Part shown: positions 1-18,731 of the stretch, in pieces | How positions within the stretch are numbered: the stretch's first letter is position 1 | Layout: every line of letters starts with the position of its first letter | NCBI GenBank assembly: GCA_009746045.1 | Contig: RPFO01000392.1 | Coordinates: 820,706 to 884,705, forward strand | DNA from: Mesostigma viride | Lineage: Eukaryota; Streptophyta; Mesostigmatophyceae; Mesostigmatales; Mesostigmataceae | Length of the DNA stretch: 64,000 bases | Direction: 5' to 3' | Program-made: the position numbers and the translations under genes | Notes under the pieces: generated by a model | Database searches by the model: none | What the model saw: only the letters and a program-made list of their open reading frames with translations | What the model was told of the DNA's origin: nothing

Positions 1-243
1 ATTAATTAATATGTCACCCACGCACATTTCAGCATTAGTGCACCCACAGTTAAATGCCAGACTCTCCTCGCGAATAGCTAGGTAAAATTGCAGCTGTGGC
101 TTGTCTCCGGGCACGACTCGGAAAGACGGGTGTCTCTGCTCCGTTCCCAGTGTGGAACATACAGATTCTCCCGATTTCTGGCCTGCGCTGGTTGTCTCCT
201 TGATACAGGGATGAAGAGCACTTTAATATAACTGCATTAAATC

Positions 244-296
244 GTGCATGCTCTGTGACTCCCCCACGGGAGCTAGGGCGTGTTTAATTAATTGAA
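244..296 (+). repeat. Copy of hairpin + (AATT)n interspersed repeat family
   Basis: A short imperfect hairpin (CTCCCCCACGGGAG core) preceded by TCTGTGA is followed by TTTAATTAATTG. The same arrangement, a CTCCC..GGGAG hairpin next to an AATT run, occurs at about 1655-1706, 14794-14853, 17363-17410 (reversed), 43555-43612 (reversed) and 45987-46045 (reversed). The AATT run could be the simple-repeat tail of a SINE-like element. Confidence 0.5.
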
Positions 297-386
297 ATTC
301 ATGCACTCTTGTCCATATATATCCTAGAGGTGGCAGCATGCCAGGCAAGACCCCTTTAGGGGCTGGCACACTCTAGATAAATAGAC

Positions 387-416
387 AAATAGACCTATAG
401 TCCTATAGGTCTATTT
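387..416. repeat. Perfect inverted repeat (14-bp arms, 2-bp loop)
   Basis: AAATAGACCTATAG at 387-400 is followed by a TC loop and CTATAGGTCTATTT at 403-416. It lies directly beside the 3' end of a retrotransposon fragment that begins near 430. No function can be assigned. Confidence 0.7.
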
Positions 417-429
417 ATCTATCTAGATC

Positions 430-875
430 TTTATATACATTAAAAATATAATTACTTACAGCAGAGTGAAATCACTCAAACCAAAGCAAACGCCCAGCTA
501 TAAACCTATGTACAGAGCCATGTCAAAGCTCTATACTACGATAAGACCAATGGAAACGCCTAACGGGAGGAACCTAATAGCCCTGCTGCACCGCAAAATC
601 AGCCCGCGTACGGCGGAGCATGATGTCAGCCATGGCCCGAGTCAGCGCCACCGACAAGCGCTGACGCCAATATGACGTCCAGGTCCGCGCCGACCATGGG
701 GCCCGCTGGCCCTCCAGGTCCAGCCGGTCCTCCCGGAGCCGGCAACACTCCTTGAAGAAGGCGGAGGTCAGGGGCCCCATGGCCCCAAACTCCTCCAGGA
801 CAAAGGGCACCACACGATGGTGCCCGACGTCGCCGTAGGCCAGGAGCTTGGCCCGCTCCGCCCGGTCCGCCGTGT
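430..875 (-). mobile_element. Non-LTR retrotransposon 3' fragment, copy 1 (5'-truncated)
   Basis: On the minus strand this segment encodes the last roughly 100 residues of a retrotransposon polyprotein, ending YWRQRLSVALTRAMADIMLRR..VQQGY with a stop at 574-576. A 3' UTR follows, ending in TAAGTAATTATATTTTTAATG near 430. The longer copy at 44946-45985 is nearly identical up to about position 875 here, where homology stops abruptly, as expected for 5' truncation during target-primed integration. A third, diverged copy lies at 16775-17195 in the opposite orientation. Confidence 0.85.
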
Positions 876-1600
876 CTTTATATACAAACAAGTGTATCCC
901 GGTAGGGCGCCGCCCCTACTAAAAAAGTCGCTTTTTCCGTAAGACGTCCTATCTAAATTCGACCCCTACTGGCCTTGGCTATTCCCAATATAGATGACTT
1001 CCAAGTTCCATGCACTATCAAGAGGCCGGTCGCATTTCCACGTCGCCGCCTCGCAGCTATTTGGATCCACTATTAATAACCCTGTCGGATAACCGGGGCG
1101 TGAAACTCCACTCAACTCAACCTAAACGTCGCCGGTCGCCCTCTACAAACTTTCCCGTCCCCCCATGCGGATGCCGTCGAGTAGAATCCGGTGAAAGAGA
1201 ATCCCTTCTAGTAGAATCCCGTGAAAAAGAATCCCATGGAGTAGAATCCCGTCAAGTTTATCCCGACAACAGTATTCCGTCTAGCAGTCGCCAATCACTG
1301 AATCCCGTCAATCCCGTCAATCCCGTCAATCCCGTCCAGCGGCAGAGTTCAGTAAATCTCTGTCCACGATCCTCGTGATAATGTACGTCAAGTAGCTCCC
1401 GACCAATTAGTAGTCCCAGCTTGATCAAGTTGGATCCCGTCACAGTACAGGTCTTTTTCATATCCCAACTCCGAGAACTTAGGTGCGAATGGCGAATTTT
1501 GTACCATGACCGTTGAGCGAATTTTTCGACGAAATTTTGTACCATGACCGTTGAGAAGCTCGGATTATAGGGTAGGACAACCCTGACTGTTTGTAACTAG
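876..1600. repeat. Non-coding stretch with short tandem duplications
   Basis: No gene is recognised. A 9-bp unit (AATCCCGTC) is repeated in tandem at about 1303-1340, preceded by looser 'GTAGAATCCCGTGAAA' repeats from about 1160. A 36-bp spaced duplication of GAATTTTGTACCATGACCG sits at about 1495-1556. Reading frames here are products of the repeats. Confidence 0.55.
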
Positions 1601-1603
1601 ATA

Positions 1604-1706
1604 TTAGAATAGACCAGTAGGATTTCATGCACCCATCAATCCATCCATCGGGGTTAATGCTTCGTGACTCCCCAACGGGAGTACGAGTTAATTAATTAAT
1701 TAATAT
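1604..1706 (+). repeat. Dispersed repeat: CATC-run, hairpin, (AATT)n tail
   Basis: The order is 'TAGACCAGTAGGATT', a CATC/CCAT run, 'CGGGGTTAATGCT', a CTCCCCAACGGGAG hairpin and an AATT tail. The same order of modules recurs at 14725-14853, and the first half recurs at 46745-46825. This defines an interspersed family about 110-130 bp long. Confidence 0.7.
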
Positions 1707-3126
1707 AGGTGGCATGCTCATCGTTTGAACGCAGAGGACATAACAAAATGTCCCATGCCCAGGTTCCCAACTTTTTCAGCCACCACATGCTGTTATTGTG
1801 GAACCAAACCGACATGCACATGCTGGCATAATATTATGCCAAAGCCCTTGGCCTACCAAGGAAAGTGGACGCACCGGGGCATAGCTTGGTGCTCCACAGC
1901 AAGCAAGGCTGACATCACCAGCAAGTAGGTTTGAAAGGCGAGTCTCCAAAGATACATATGTTCTTTACCGCCACTAAGGGAGAGTGGCGGCCAATAAGAC
2001 AGCCACCAGGCATGTCGTTTTTTACACAAGCGCCGGTTTGTACACAGACATATCCGCAGCCAGACCGCACAGATATGCATAAGTTTCCCTGGTTGGCTGC
2101 CGGGCTGACTACGACGTCATCTCTCCTTGCAAGTTGGACAATTTGAGCATGGGCGGGCCTCCACAGAAGATGTGCCGTGGCACCAGCAGACAGAAGCTCA
2201 CGCTGGATAGGACAATGTGCAATGAAAAACGCCGCATGTACCCACTGCTCTTTGCTGGCTTGTGCAGTTAGCAGTAGCATCCATCATCCGCACGCAGTTC
2301 ATCTTGCACCGGACAGCACCAAAATCATTAGTGTGCATGCGCATCCCTTGCTTGCCAACTTGCTGGCAACAACGGCGCTGATTTTGCTCGCACAGAGGGG
2401 TTGATCGACCCTTGAAACAGTGGGGAGGATGAGGATGGCCAGGTTAGCTAGCACGGCCTACAAAACCGTAGGATTACCCCTCCAGTTTAGTTAAGGCAAC
2501 TAGGACACAGCATGGCCCCCATTGCTACCCATGGATGTTGACCGCAGGATGGTGTGGGGAGAGTTCGACTGTGCTGCGGCGCCGGGGGTGCCTGGGGAAG
2601 AGATTCCCCCCAGCAAGCCCTGTAGGGATGCCAGATTCAAGAAACGCCAGAATTGACCATGCACACACAGGAATGGCGCAAGAGCTCGGACTTGTGTCAG
2701 GCGGCTCAAGAAACGGAGGCCAAATATTCACATCCAACCCATCCCTAATACAGGGCCTGAGTCAGGACCTACATTTCCAAGGGCGCGGCCCGTGAAGGAG
2801 GGAGCAGGGTGGGGGGGAACCAGGCAAGCGAAGCCCTGCAGATTAGCACTTGGTGTGTTCCCCTACTTGTATACGATACTGCTGCATTACGTATGTGATA
2901 TACGTCCACTAAAAAGCACGCAAAGCTGTGAAGGCTTTCCAGGAAGCCATGGAAGTTTTAATTACAGGAACGACAGACAACTTTGAGGACTACAGGGAGC
3001 GATGCGCCCCCCCCCCCCCTTCCCCCCCCTCCCCTTGGTTTGAGTTGCACATGGAACCACCCGGGTTACCAACCCATGAACAACGATGAGCGTGATGGAA
3101 TACCCAATGGGAGAAGCTTGGCAGTA
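1707..3126. other. Stretch without a recognisable gene
   Basis: Nothing with the features of a real exon was found. Short reading frames on both strands have no recognisable domain and no convincing splice borders. A homopolymer run of C and T sits at about 3008-3037. It lies downstream of the DUF1664-type gene and could hold that gene's unidentified last exon, for instance the minus-strand reading frame around 2500-2740, but no evidence decides this. Confidence 0.4.
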
Positions 3127-3381
3127 TCCTCATCGTCCTCCACACTGGGCTAACCCATGATCAGACCTCGGGGTACGTCCTCATCGTCCTCCACACTGGG
3201 CTAACCCATGATCAGACCTCGGGGTACGTCCTCATCGTCCTCCACACTGGGCTAACCCATGATCAGACCTCGGGGTACGTCCTCATCGTCCTCCACACTG
3301 GGCTAACCCATGATCAGACCTCGGGGTACGTCCTCATCGTCCTCCACACTGGGCTAACCCATGATCAGATCTGGGGGTACA
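3127..3381. repeat. 51-bp tandem repeat, five copies
   Basis: A 51-bp unit beginning TCCTCATCGTCCTCCACACT starts at 3127, 3178, 3229, 3280 and 3331. Copies 1-4 are almost identical and the fifth is slightly diverged (ATCTGGGGG near 3368). Confidence 0.9.
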
Positions 3382-3691
3382 TCTACCTATGTGCCAGAAG
3401 CATGTTATGAGAAAGCCTCGCGGAACGCTGACAGCGAAGTGCGATATGCTGAGGTGGCGAGGCAGGGACAGACCGGGGGTGGTCATGCGGATAAAACGAG
3501 ACAGGGCGGAGACATCCAGAGTTATCTGGCAGGCGCAGCACCCAAGGATACATGCTACACCCCACGCCCACCCCATGTTGTCTCCCTTTGTCCAATTCGT
3601 TGGTCCTAACACACGTGGAAGAAGGCACGCCTCAAAAGCAAGCGCTCAATCACGATAACGCAAGAAACATTGCCAGGTGGCAGATGCTTAC

Positions 3692-10832
<7,141 letters not shown>

Positions 10833-11582
10833 GTCGCGAAAATTATCTTAGCGCGTTGAGTGAGGTTTACAAGCTATCGTTACATCCGTTGGCCGGAACG
10901 CAGACGAGCCCGATTATTGACGCAGCGTAATGCAAGCTGCGGTAATGCCGACGGTATCACTTTTCGGCTAAACGACCTGACTCAGGTCCGTGACATGCCG
11001 TGGCTCGCGCTCTCGGAGGCACCTGCCCAGAATGACTGCCGTTGTGTAACTCGTGGCACGGGAGCACAGAGCATGCCTCGCACAGGAGCCGCAAGCACAG
11101 AAAGCAGCCCAGCTGATTTACGCAACGTTCATGCAATGACGAGCACTTGTGTTGTAACTTCGCCACAACCGTGCCACATAAGCACGCGACCAAGCGCGCG
11201 CTTTCTTTGGCACGAAGCTCCCCTGGACGATGAGACCCTGGGGCGTGGATCATCTCCGTACATACATACGAAAATGGCAATCACGCCGCGCCGACGCCGT
11301 GCATTACGCCAGCAGTTTCCAGACGCCCTGCCCAGCGACTTTCCAGTGCGTAGTTGGCTAGTTGCGCACAGGCCACCAGCTGTTTCGCTCCCGAGCCCGA
11401 GTTATGCCAGTTTCGATCCCGAGCGGCCGAAAACCGTGGCAGACAACAGCCGACTTTTTTCCACTTCGTCGAAGCTCGTCAGCTCATTTGTACCCGTAGG
11501 CTTACCGCGTTCCTTCAAAAAATTTAGTTTAGCGGTATATGTTTTGCGGGGGGAAGGCTAGTTTATTTTGCTGACAGCGAAA

Positions 11583-13921
11583 ATGAAGGACAAGAAGAAA
11601 CGGATGCGCGCTTCGGAGGCTCATGCCCATGGTTTGGGGGAACAGCTCGAGCTAGACGAGCTGGCGTCTAATGCCAGCAAAGGGTCCCGAAAGACGAAGC
11701 GGGCAGCCAAGGTTGTCGAAGAAGATGAGGAGGAAGATAAGTCCGAAAACCTGTTGGAGAAGCGGATCAGCCGGAAAATCATGAAGCAAGCTCGGGAGCA
11801 GCGGGAGGAAATTGAGTACGAGGCGGTGAAGGAACGGTACGGTGACGCCTCTCTTCTTGTCCCAGTCGGGAAGAAGGGTAAGAAAACCCTGTCTGGGGCA
11901 GGCGTCCATGGTATATCCTTCGACGATGGAAGTGAGGACGAGGATGAAGATGACGATATGTACCAGCACGACGGGTACGAAGACGGTGCGGGGGTGACGG
12001 AGGAGGATGAGCGGGCCATGGCCGCGTTCGCGGCTAACCTGGGCGGCGACGCGATGCCGACGCGGACATTATCAGAAATGATTATGGACAAGATCCGCGA
12101 GAAGCAATCCGAGGTCGGGCTGGGCACGGGGGCCGACGACGCGGATCTCGTCCCCCACGACCTGGACCCCAAGGTGATCGAAGTATACCAGGGGGTGGGC
12201 ACGCTGCTCAAGCGCTACACGGCGGGCAAGGTCCCCAAAGCCTTCAAGATACTACCTGCGCTGTCCAATTGGGAGGAGGTGATGTACCTGACGAAACCGG
12301 AGGAGTGGTCGCCAGGTGCCGTGTTTGTGGCGACCCGCCTGTTTGCGTCCAACCTGAACGCGAAGATGGCGCAGCGCTTCTACAACCTGGTGCTGCTGCC
12401 GCGCATGCGGTCCGATATCGCTGAGCACAAGCGACTGCACTTTGCGCTCTACCAGGTGAGGCAATGAGGTTTCTATCCATACCAGGTGCGCAGAAGCGAC
12501 TGCACTTTGCGCTTTACCATGTGAGCCCTGGCGGCAGGTATTGAAAGAGAGTTTCCCACTCTACCAGGTGCACGCAGTAACACAAGTCTTCTGCTTCTGT
12601 AGCCACGCGAACACCCGTGAGCATGGAGTAAGGAGGAGTAGGGTGCATTGTGTTACATGGCGAGCACTTGCTACCGTCAGTCTGGCATCTGGTACCCTTG
12701 TCCACGCATAGCTGACCGGATGTGCATGCGTGGAGAAGCTTGTCACACGCTCACCTGGGGCTGGGGTTGTGTGCCAGTGTAAGAGACCCCCTCATCCTTC
12801 TCTAGGTGGCAATCACAGCCCGTGCCTTTGATATGAGCGAAGTATGTGTGCCATGGCAGGTAGAATTATTCTGCATCTATTATTTGTGGGCTGTTACGTT
12901 AGCTTCTGCCTGGAGCCCGGGCTGTGGGAGAATACTCGCTATTTTCACAACATCAAGTACAGCTTCATATCCCTGATCGTGTTGTGGGAGTTGTGGTCAT
13001 GAAAGTTCTCAGCTCTCCAAGTTTTCGGAGCTATTCGTGTACTGTTCATGTATCACTGCGTGAAAAGTCGATGTGTGGACCCTTGCCTGTGTTGACAGAA
13101 TAGGACCCTTCAGTGGCTGATTGTAAGATGTCGTCGGGTCATCTGTCAGACCATTCTTGCGTGGGTTCCTCTGTGGGGACGTTCTGGTACTACTACCTTG
13201 TGTTTGCCTCTTGTTGCCTCGGCCTTGCCTTGTCTCCAGTATCTCGCCTTGCTCATCCTGGACATCTCACCTCCCCTCCTCCCACTCCCACTCCCACTCC
13301 CCCTCCCCCACCCGCACTCCGACTTCCACCCCCCCATCCCCACCCCACACGCGCCACGCCCCCAGGCGCTCAAGAAGTCGGTCTACAAGCCGGCGGCATT
13401 CTTCAAGGGCATCCTACTGCCTTTGTGCGCTGCTGGCGACTGCACGCTGCGCGAGGCGGTGATCTTGTCCAGCGTGATCCAGAAGGTGTCCATACCGGTG
13501 CTACACGCGAGCGTGGCTGCGCTAAAAATAGCCCAGATGCCCTACTCGGGCACCAACTCCTTCTTCCTGCGCGTGCTCATGGACAAGAAGTACGCCTTCC
13601 CCTACAAGGTGGGTGGAGGTGACGGAACTAACTGTCTATGGGGTGTGCTGGCATTAACCGCCTGCAGGGTGGGTGTGGACAGTGGCATTAGCTATGCTTT
13701 GCACCAAACGGCATTAGTTTTTACCAGGTGGGTGGTCGCCGCGTATTCCCATAGAAGTTGTTTGCATGGAATCGCTAGCATTTACTAGCTTTCAACGGCG
13801 TGGGTTGGACCTAGCTGGCGCTAGCCTGCAACGGCTTGAGCAGTTTCTGTGTGTGGCTTTGCTGACCCTATCCATGCAAGGGTAGTGTTCGGTGTGGGAA
13901 TCTGCTTGCCAATCAGGAACA

Positions 13922-13979
<58 letters not shown>

Positions 13980-16474
13980 CCACCAACCAACCAACCAACC
14001 AACCAACCAACCAACCAACCAACCAACCAACCAACCAACCAACCAACCAACCAACCAACCAACCAACCAACCAACCAACCAACCAACCAACCAACCAACC
14101 AACCAACCAACCAACCAACCAACCAACCAACCAACCAACCAACCAACCAACCAACCAACCAACCAACCAACACCCAACCAACCAACCAACCAACCTACCT
14201 ACCTACCCACCCACCCACCCACCCACCCACCCACCCACCCACCCACCCACCCACCCACCCACCCACCCACCCACCCACCCACCCACCCACCCACCCACCC
14301 ACCCACCCACCCACCGACCTATCGACCTACCTACCTACCTACCTACCTACCTACCTACCTACCGCCCGCCCGACCGACCGCCCGCCCGCCCGCCCGCCCA
14401 CCCGCCCGCCCGCCCGCCCACCCGCCCGCCCGCCCGCCCGCCCGCCCGCCCGCGCCCGCCCGCCCGCCCGCCCGCCCGCCCGCCCGCCCGCCGCCCGCCC
14501 GCCCGCCCGCCCACCCACCCACCCACCCACCCACCCACCCACCTGCCCCTCCCTGCTGCTGCCATATTGAAGAGGGGGAGCAAGGTAGAGTAGGTTGGTG
14601 GTGGCAGCAAGGTGAGGTAGGGTGGGGAAAGAGCGAGGTGGGTAGGGATTCGACAGTTGGTGAGCGTGTCCGTGCTACAGGGGGAGATAGCTGTTGTAGT
14701 TAGTGATGTTGTTTAGATAGATGTTGTAGGTAGCTGATGTAGATAGATTAGACCGGTAGGACTGTTTGCACCCATCCATCCATCCATCGGGGTTAATGCT
14801 CCGTGACTTCCCAACGGGAGCACGAGTCTAATTAATTAATTAATTAATTATTAGGGGGGGATGGGCAGCGGGTTGCTCTACCAGGCACGGCGTGTTGCCA
14901 TCTGGCGCAGGATGGCATTCTAGCGCAGATAGAGTTATGGTGATCCAACTCGCCCCTTTCTCACCCTGTTTGGCTTGTAGCTGGCTTAGTGCCTGCCTGC
15001 CGGTACCTGCTGAAGGGAGGGACGCGCGGAGTATTTCTGCTCCCTTTGCCCATCACTTCTCTACTCTCCCCCCCTTTGCACCTCGGGCCCCCTTTACACT
15101 CTGTACTCTATCTCACCTCGGCCCATTTCACCCCGCCTCTTGCCCATTTCTCACCACCCCTTGTGTGTGCGTCCCCCCCTTTTTTTTCTTACTTGAACGA
15201 ACACGCTGATCGTTCTTTTCCTCGGACATGTGCAGGTGATCGACGCGCTGGTGGAGCACTTTGTGCGGTTTGAGGGTGACGAGCGCGAGCTGCCCGTGGT
15301 GTGGCACCAGGCGCTGCTCACGCTGGTGCAGCGCTACAAGCACGACCTGCGGCCGGAGGACAAGGAGAACCTGCGGCACCTGCTACGCAAGCATAACCAC
15401 TACCAGGTGGGCGCGTATGAGGGGTCATGATTCCTGATCCTTGTAGACCCAACCACTACCAGCTGGGCGGAGTGTAGACCGGTCACTGCCAGAGAAAAAA
15501 ATAAAAATAAAACCCAACAACAACAATAACAGGGGGGTGGGTAAAATGGCCAGCCACTATCATGCCAGCCTTGCCACTCGCTAGCAGTGTTTGTGAGGTT
15601 GGGTGAGGGACTTGACCGGACATAATCAAGTGCGGCGCTGCGTACGTACGCGCAGGCAGGGTGTAGCCACATCCACCCCACTTGATACATGACACCTCGA
15701 GACATGACACCCTTGTCTGTGTTCATGGCTGTCCTAGTCGATGAGGAAGACTGTGTTTCTTCTCTGTCTGATGCGTGTGTGACATGTTTGATTGATGCGC
15801 AGATGAGAGCTGGGGAGTAGGTGACCCACTTGACTGTCATTTGAGGGCCTTGCGGCACCATACGCATTTGTTTTTCACAGAACCGTCATCCAGTTGCTCT
15901 TGGCAAGGCACAATCGCATAGTTTGGCCGATGCATGACATGGTCAGGGCGGTGACTGTCTCACCAATACAGTGTCTACCAGACAGGTAGACTGGTCCTTT
16001 CCTTTTCTTCTTTGCCTGCGCGTTTGGAGCAGCTCTCTCTACCCCCTGTCCTCCCGTCGCGCGTGCCATATCCTGTACCGTTGGTCCAAGTAGCTGTGCG
16101 GTCCCCACGCGTAGGGCAGTGTCTGCTTGCACGCAGACACCTGCCCTGGGTCATGCGAGGGTTTCGAGATGCCACACCCAGCCTTGGCTGCAATTCCTTG
16201 CATTTTCCCCAGCATTCCTTGCATTATTCTTAGGCAACCCTTGCTAATTAGCATTGTGAATTGTCCGCGCTTGCCTTGTGTTCCACAGATCACTCCTGAG
16301 GTCCGGCGCGAGCTCCAGCATGGATCCAGCCGTGGGCAGCCGCGGGAGAGTGAGGATGTGGTCATGGGCAACAGCCAGGGGGCGGCAGGGAAGGGCACCA
16401 CTGGCCGGCGCGCGGTGGAGGAGGACATCCACGACATGCCGGATGTGTCGCAGCTCATGGATGACGAGGATTGA
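11583..16474 (+). CDS. BYSL: Bystin (BYSL/ENP1), 40S ribosomal subunit biogenesis
   Basis: Four exons (11583-12455, 13366-13608, 15236-15406, 16289-16474) have GT..AG borders, join in phase 0 and give a 490-aa protein. The N-terminal third is Lys/Glu-rich and low complexity, as in other bystins. The bystin domain starts around residue 195 ([19 protein letters not shown]) and continues through [48 protein letters not shown] and [18 protein letters not shown] to ITPEVRREL. In yeast and animals this nucleolar protein (Enp1) is needed for 18S rRNA processing and 40S pre-ribosome export. The length is somewhat above the human protein because of the acidic N-terminus and a roughly 50-residue C-terminal tail. 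ATG at 11583 is the first in frame and is preceded by a T-rich stretch. Intron 2 is 1.6 kb, largely satellite. Confidence 0.95.
13921..14545. repeat. Compound CCNN tetranucleotide satellite in bystin intron 2
   Basis: A CA run (13921-13977) passes into (CCAA)n (about 13980-14170), a short CCTA block, (CCCA)n (about 14205-14312), (ACCT)n, (CCGC)n (about 14363-14505) and a final (CCCA)n. Each block has the form CCNN and changes stepwise to the next. The array accounts for over a third of the intron and creates artefactual frames encoding PTNQ, PPTH and PPAR repeats. Confidence 0.95.
14725..14853 (+). repeat. Dispersed repeat: CATC-run, hairpin, (AATT)n tail
   Basis: This is the best-preserved member of the family also seen at 1604-1706. 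It has TAGACCGGTAGGACT, a CCAT run, CGGGGTTAATGCT, a hairpin formed by TGCTCCGT and ACGGGAGCA, and five to six AATT units. It is inserted in bystin intron 2, right after the satellite array. Confidence 0.75.
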
Positions 16475-16774
16475 TGAATCATGAATTTGCCTGGAACTGC
16501 CTGCAGAGACAGTGCTTGAAAGGGTCATTTAGAGCCATGAAAAGTAGGGCTGGGGCCAGTTTTCTAAATGTGGATTGTCAGGGTATGTACGGGAATCATC
16601 ATCCACTGGTGTATTAAGTTAGACAAAGTTATTCCTAGTGTGTAGAGGGACATCATTCCCCAGTTAGGGGTGCAGCCAGTGGTTGTGCGGACTGCCAACA
16701 GTTCACACTATTTATCGATCAATGAAGCATAATGTGTCAGCACACGCAGGCCCGACATCAAGAATAGTCAAGCC

Positions 16775-17195
16775 TCACTTAAAATCAAGAGGATGTTCCT
16801 GCCTCGCTGCATGGAGGGCCAGCGGGCCCCTTGGTCAGCGCGGACCTGGACGTACATCGTATATTGGTTTTCCGCGTTTTCCGCGGCCTGGCACTGAACG
16901 CAAAGGTTTTCACCTTTGCGGAGTGTCTGATCAGAGTATATTGGCGCCAACGCCTTTGGGTAGCGATAACCTGGGCTATGGCTGACATCTTGCTCCGTCG
17001 CACACGAGCTGACTTTGCGGCGCAGCACGGTTATTAGGCTGCTTTACTTCATTCCGCGGTGTGGATCCAGTGTCGGGACCATGCCGGCTGTATAGTTGTT
17101 TTGTCGTGGTATCTCTTGTTAGCGTTGGCTTTGTTTATTTTTACGTGGGTGCCTTTACTCTGCTGTAAGTAATTATATTTTTTAAGATATATAAT
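16775..17195 (+). mobile_element. Non-LTR retrotransposon 3' fragment, copy 3, interrupted
   Basis: This plus-strand copy matches the same 3' end as the fragments at 430-875 and 44946-45985. It has GGAGGGCCAGCGGGCCCC, the MADILLRRTRADFAAQHGY coding end with stop at 17035-17037, and the tail CTGCTGTAAGTAATTATATT. It is more diverged than the other two copies. It is split by a 69-bp insertion (16868-16936) flanked by an 8-bp duplication. It lies just downstream of the bystin gene, on the same strand. Confidence 0.85.
16868..16936 (+). mobile_element. 69-bp insertion with 8-bp target duplication (SINE 3' end?)
   Basis: TATATTGG is present at both 16860-16867 and 16937-16944. Removing the insertion restores the continuous retrotransposon sequence seen in the copy near 45.2 kb. 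The insert contains a CGCAAAGGT-TTTC-ACCTTTGCG hairpin. It matches the 3' part of the SINE units at about 42880-42955 and 43275-43339, so it is probably a strongly 5'-truncated copy of that SINE. Confidence 0.8.
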
Positions 17196-17362
17196 GCCCA
17201 ATCAGCATATTCTCCGGCCATACATCGATTCATAAATATTCATCATCCTGAATGACTCCACAACGTGGAAAAGATAACGGCATGCAGGCTTGAGCTACCA
17301 TGGTTGGCAGCTCGAGCGGCTTCTGTTATCTTATCCGCGTTTGTTGAGTCGTTTAGGATGCA

Positions 17363-17410
17363 TTAATTAGTTAATTAATTAGTCTCGTGTCCCCGTTGGG
17401 GGATCAGGAT
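17363..17410 (-). repeat. Hairpin + (AATT)n repeat, reversed copy
   Basis: TTAATTAGTTAATTAATTAG precedes a TCTCGTGTCCCCGTTGGGGGATCA hairpin, i.e. the reverse order of the copies at 1.65 and 14.8 kb. Confidence 0.5.
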
Positions 17411-18194
17411 GCATATAGTTGTGTGGACAAGCAAATACCTGTGCACATGCCTACCGTGCATGGAGGATCAGCGCATGCACGACATCTGAACGTCATACAC
17501 ACACTTTTTTATTGATTGTACTCGTGAGCTAAGGTACCTTTTTCGTATGTCCAGTAACCATTGCCATATCCTCTTCACATAGCGCTACGAGTTCAGGAGA
17601 TTGGCGTGACCCGAGCATGCATGCAGATGACTCCCTGGCATGATGGGCCACTCAAGGCATGCGGCACAGCCTCAGAGTATGATCTTGTACAAGGGCATGG
17701 TGATACACAAGTCTCTTACATGCTCAGCAGCAGCAGCGACCACAAGAGCGTGGGCTTATGTGGGCAAATAAACTGATTAATCAGATGCACCAGAGGCCCC
17801 CTTCCCACAGCTGAAAAGACACAGGGCACCCATTCCATGTCGAGGTATATTGTCACCAACCACTGATATGATGGTGTCCAGTGTGCCTGCTGCCAGCACG
17901 CATGGAACGCATCGCCAGGAATTGAGTGCCAGAATTCGCTGCGCTAGTGGCCAAGCTAAAATGCAACCATGCAACTAGACAACTGTCTTGGGTCGACGGC
18001 TTAACTAGAACAGAAAAAGGAACCGGTGGCATCTCAGGCTATGTCTCCAACTGGGGTATGGCTCGTTGTTATCGACAACAGGTGCAGCTGAGCGCAAGTT
18101 GGCATGACAGGGCGAGCAGCCCTAGGAGGGTGGACAGGCGTCAAGCCTCACGCGTGAAGCTTACCGTAATAAGCCTTCGGCCTTTGGGGCAGGA
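17411..18194. other. Intergenic stretch, no gene seen
   Basis: Short frames on both strands show no recognisable protein. It lies downstream of the SecE stop codon and will hold its 3' UTR. No tandem array is present. Confidence 0.5.
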
Positions 18195-18731
18195 TTACCC
18201 CGTTCGCCTCACTGCTGAAGATAGCAAGAAGGTGAAGATTGTGTCGATGGTGCTAATTACAATCACCATGATGAAAACCCCTAGCAGCACAAACGCCGTG
18301 TCGCGTAGGGTAAACTGCCAGGACGGCCAAGATATTTCCTTGAAGCGCGACGGCTGCTGCCGCAAAAAATGCACAACCTGGCGCCAAACTTTTTCCCATG
18401 TCAAGTCGTCCGTCGGGCCTGTTGGGTTAGCCACAGCAGACAGCGCCAACGAGTGTTGCCGATGGTGCGCCGCCACCGGCTTCCCCAGGAATGCATGCCT
18501 GTCCAGCAGGCACGGTTTATTCGGCTGCGGGCAGGATTTGCCGAATCTATTCCTTCTGACCAGGTTTCCTTGGGCCAGAGAGCAGAAGAATTTCACTCCA
18601 CTGGCACATCCAGATAGGGGAACATGAGTGAAGGCAGACGTGCGTCTCTGAATGGTTGCCGTGACGTGCTGGCTAGTCCATGTCTCCAGGGAAGGCGAAC
18701 CTGAACAATAGCGTGCTGTGAAAGCTGACAT
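18195..18731 (-). CDS. SECE1: Chloroplast SecE preprotein translocase subunit
   Basis: This is a single exon encoding 178 aa. The C-terminal 70 residues carry the SecE signature: an amphipathic helix ending FKEISWPSWQFTLRDTAFV, followed by one long membrane segment (VLLGVFIMVIVISTIDTIFTFLL) and a short tail. Residues 1 to about 100 are rich in Ser/Thr/Arg and poor in acidic residues, as in plastid transit peptides. I chose ATG 18729-18731; the frame extends upstream but without another ATG in a plausible place. In plants SecE1 pairs with plastid SecY in the thylakoid Sec translocon. The total length is like plant SECE1. It is divergent from the MFS transporter gene starting at 19873. Confidence 0.88.
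   Translation of the reverse strand: MSAFTARYCSGSPSLETWTSQHVTATIQRRTSAFTHVPLSGCASGVKFFCSLAQGNLVRRNRFGKSCPQPNKPCLLDRHAFLGKPVAAHHRQHSLALSAVANPTGPTDDLTWEKVWRQVVHFLRQQPSRFKEISWPSWQFTLRDTAFVLLGVFIMVIVISTIDTIFTFLLSSAVRRTG

Larger units (their letters stand above)
1..429. other. Gene-free left edge with dispersed repeats
   Basis: No gene is seen here. The stretch contains a copy of the hairpin-plus-AATT repeat family (about 244-296). Near 170-205 there is a segment whose reverse complement recurs at about 43342-43372, next to the SINE pair. A perfect 14-bp inverted repeat lies at 387-416. Everything readable looks like old repeat debris. Confidence 0.5.

Noticed and set aside
1010-1378. A 122-codon plus-strand frame with NPVNPVNPV
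   Set aside because: It arises from the AATCCCGTC tandem repeat and has no exon-like borders.
13792-14703. Frames with PTNQ, GWLV and PPTH repeats resembling repetitive structural proteins
   Set aside because: Translation of the CCNN satellite in bystin intron 2.
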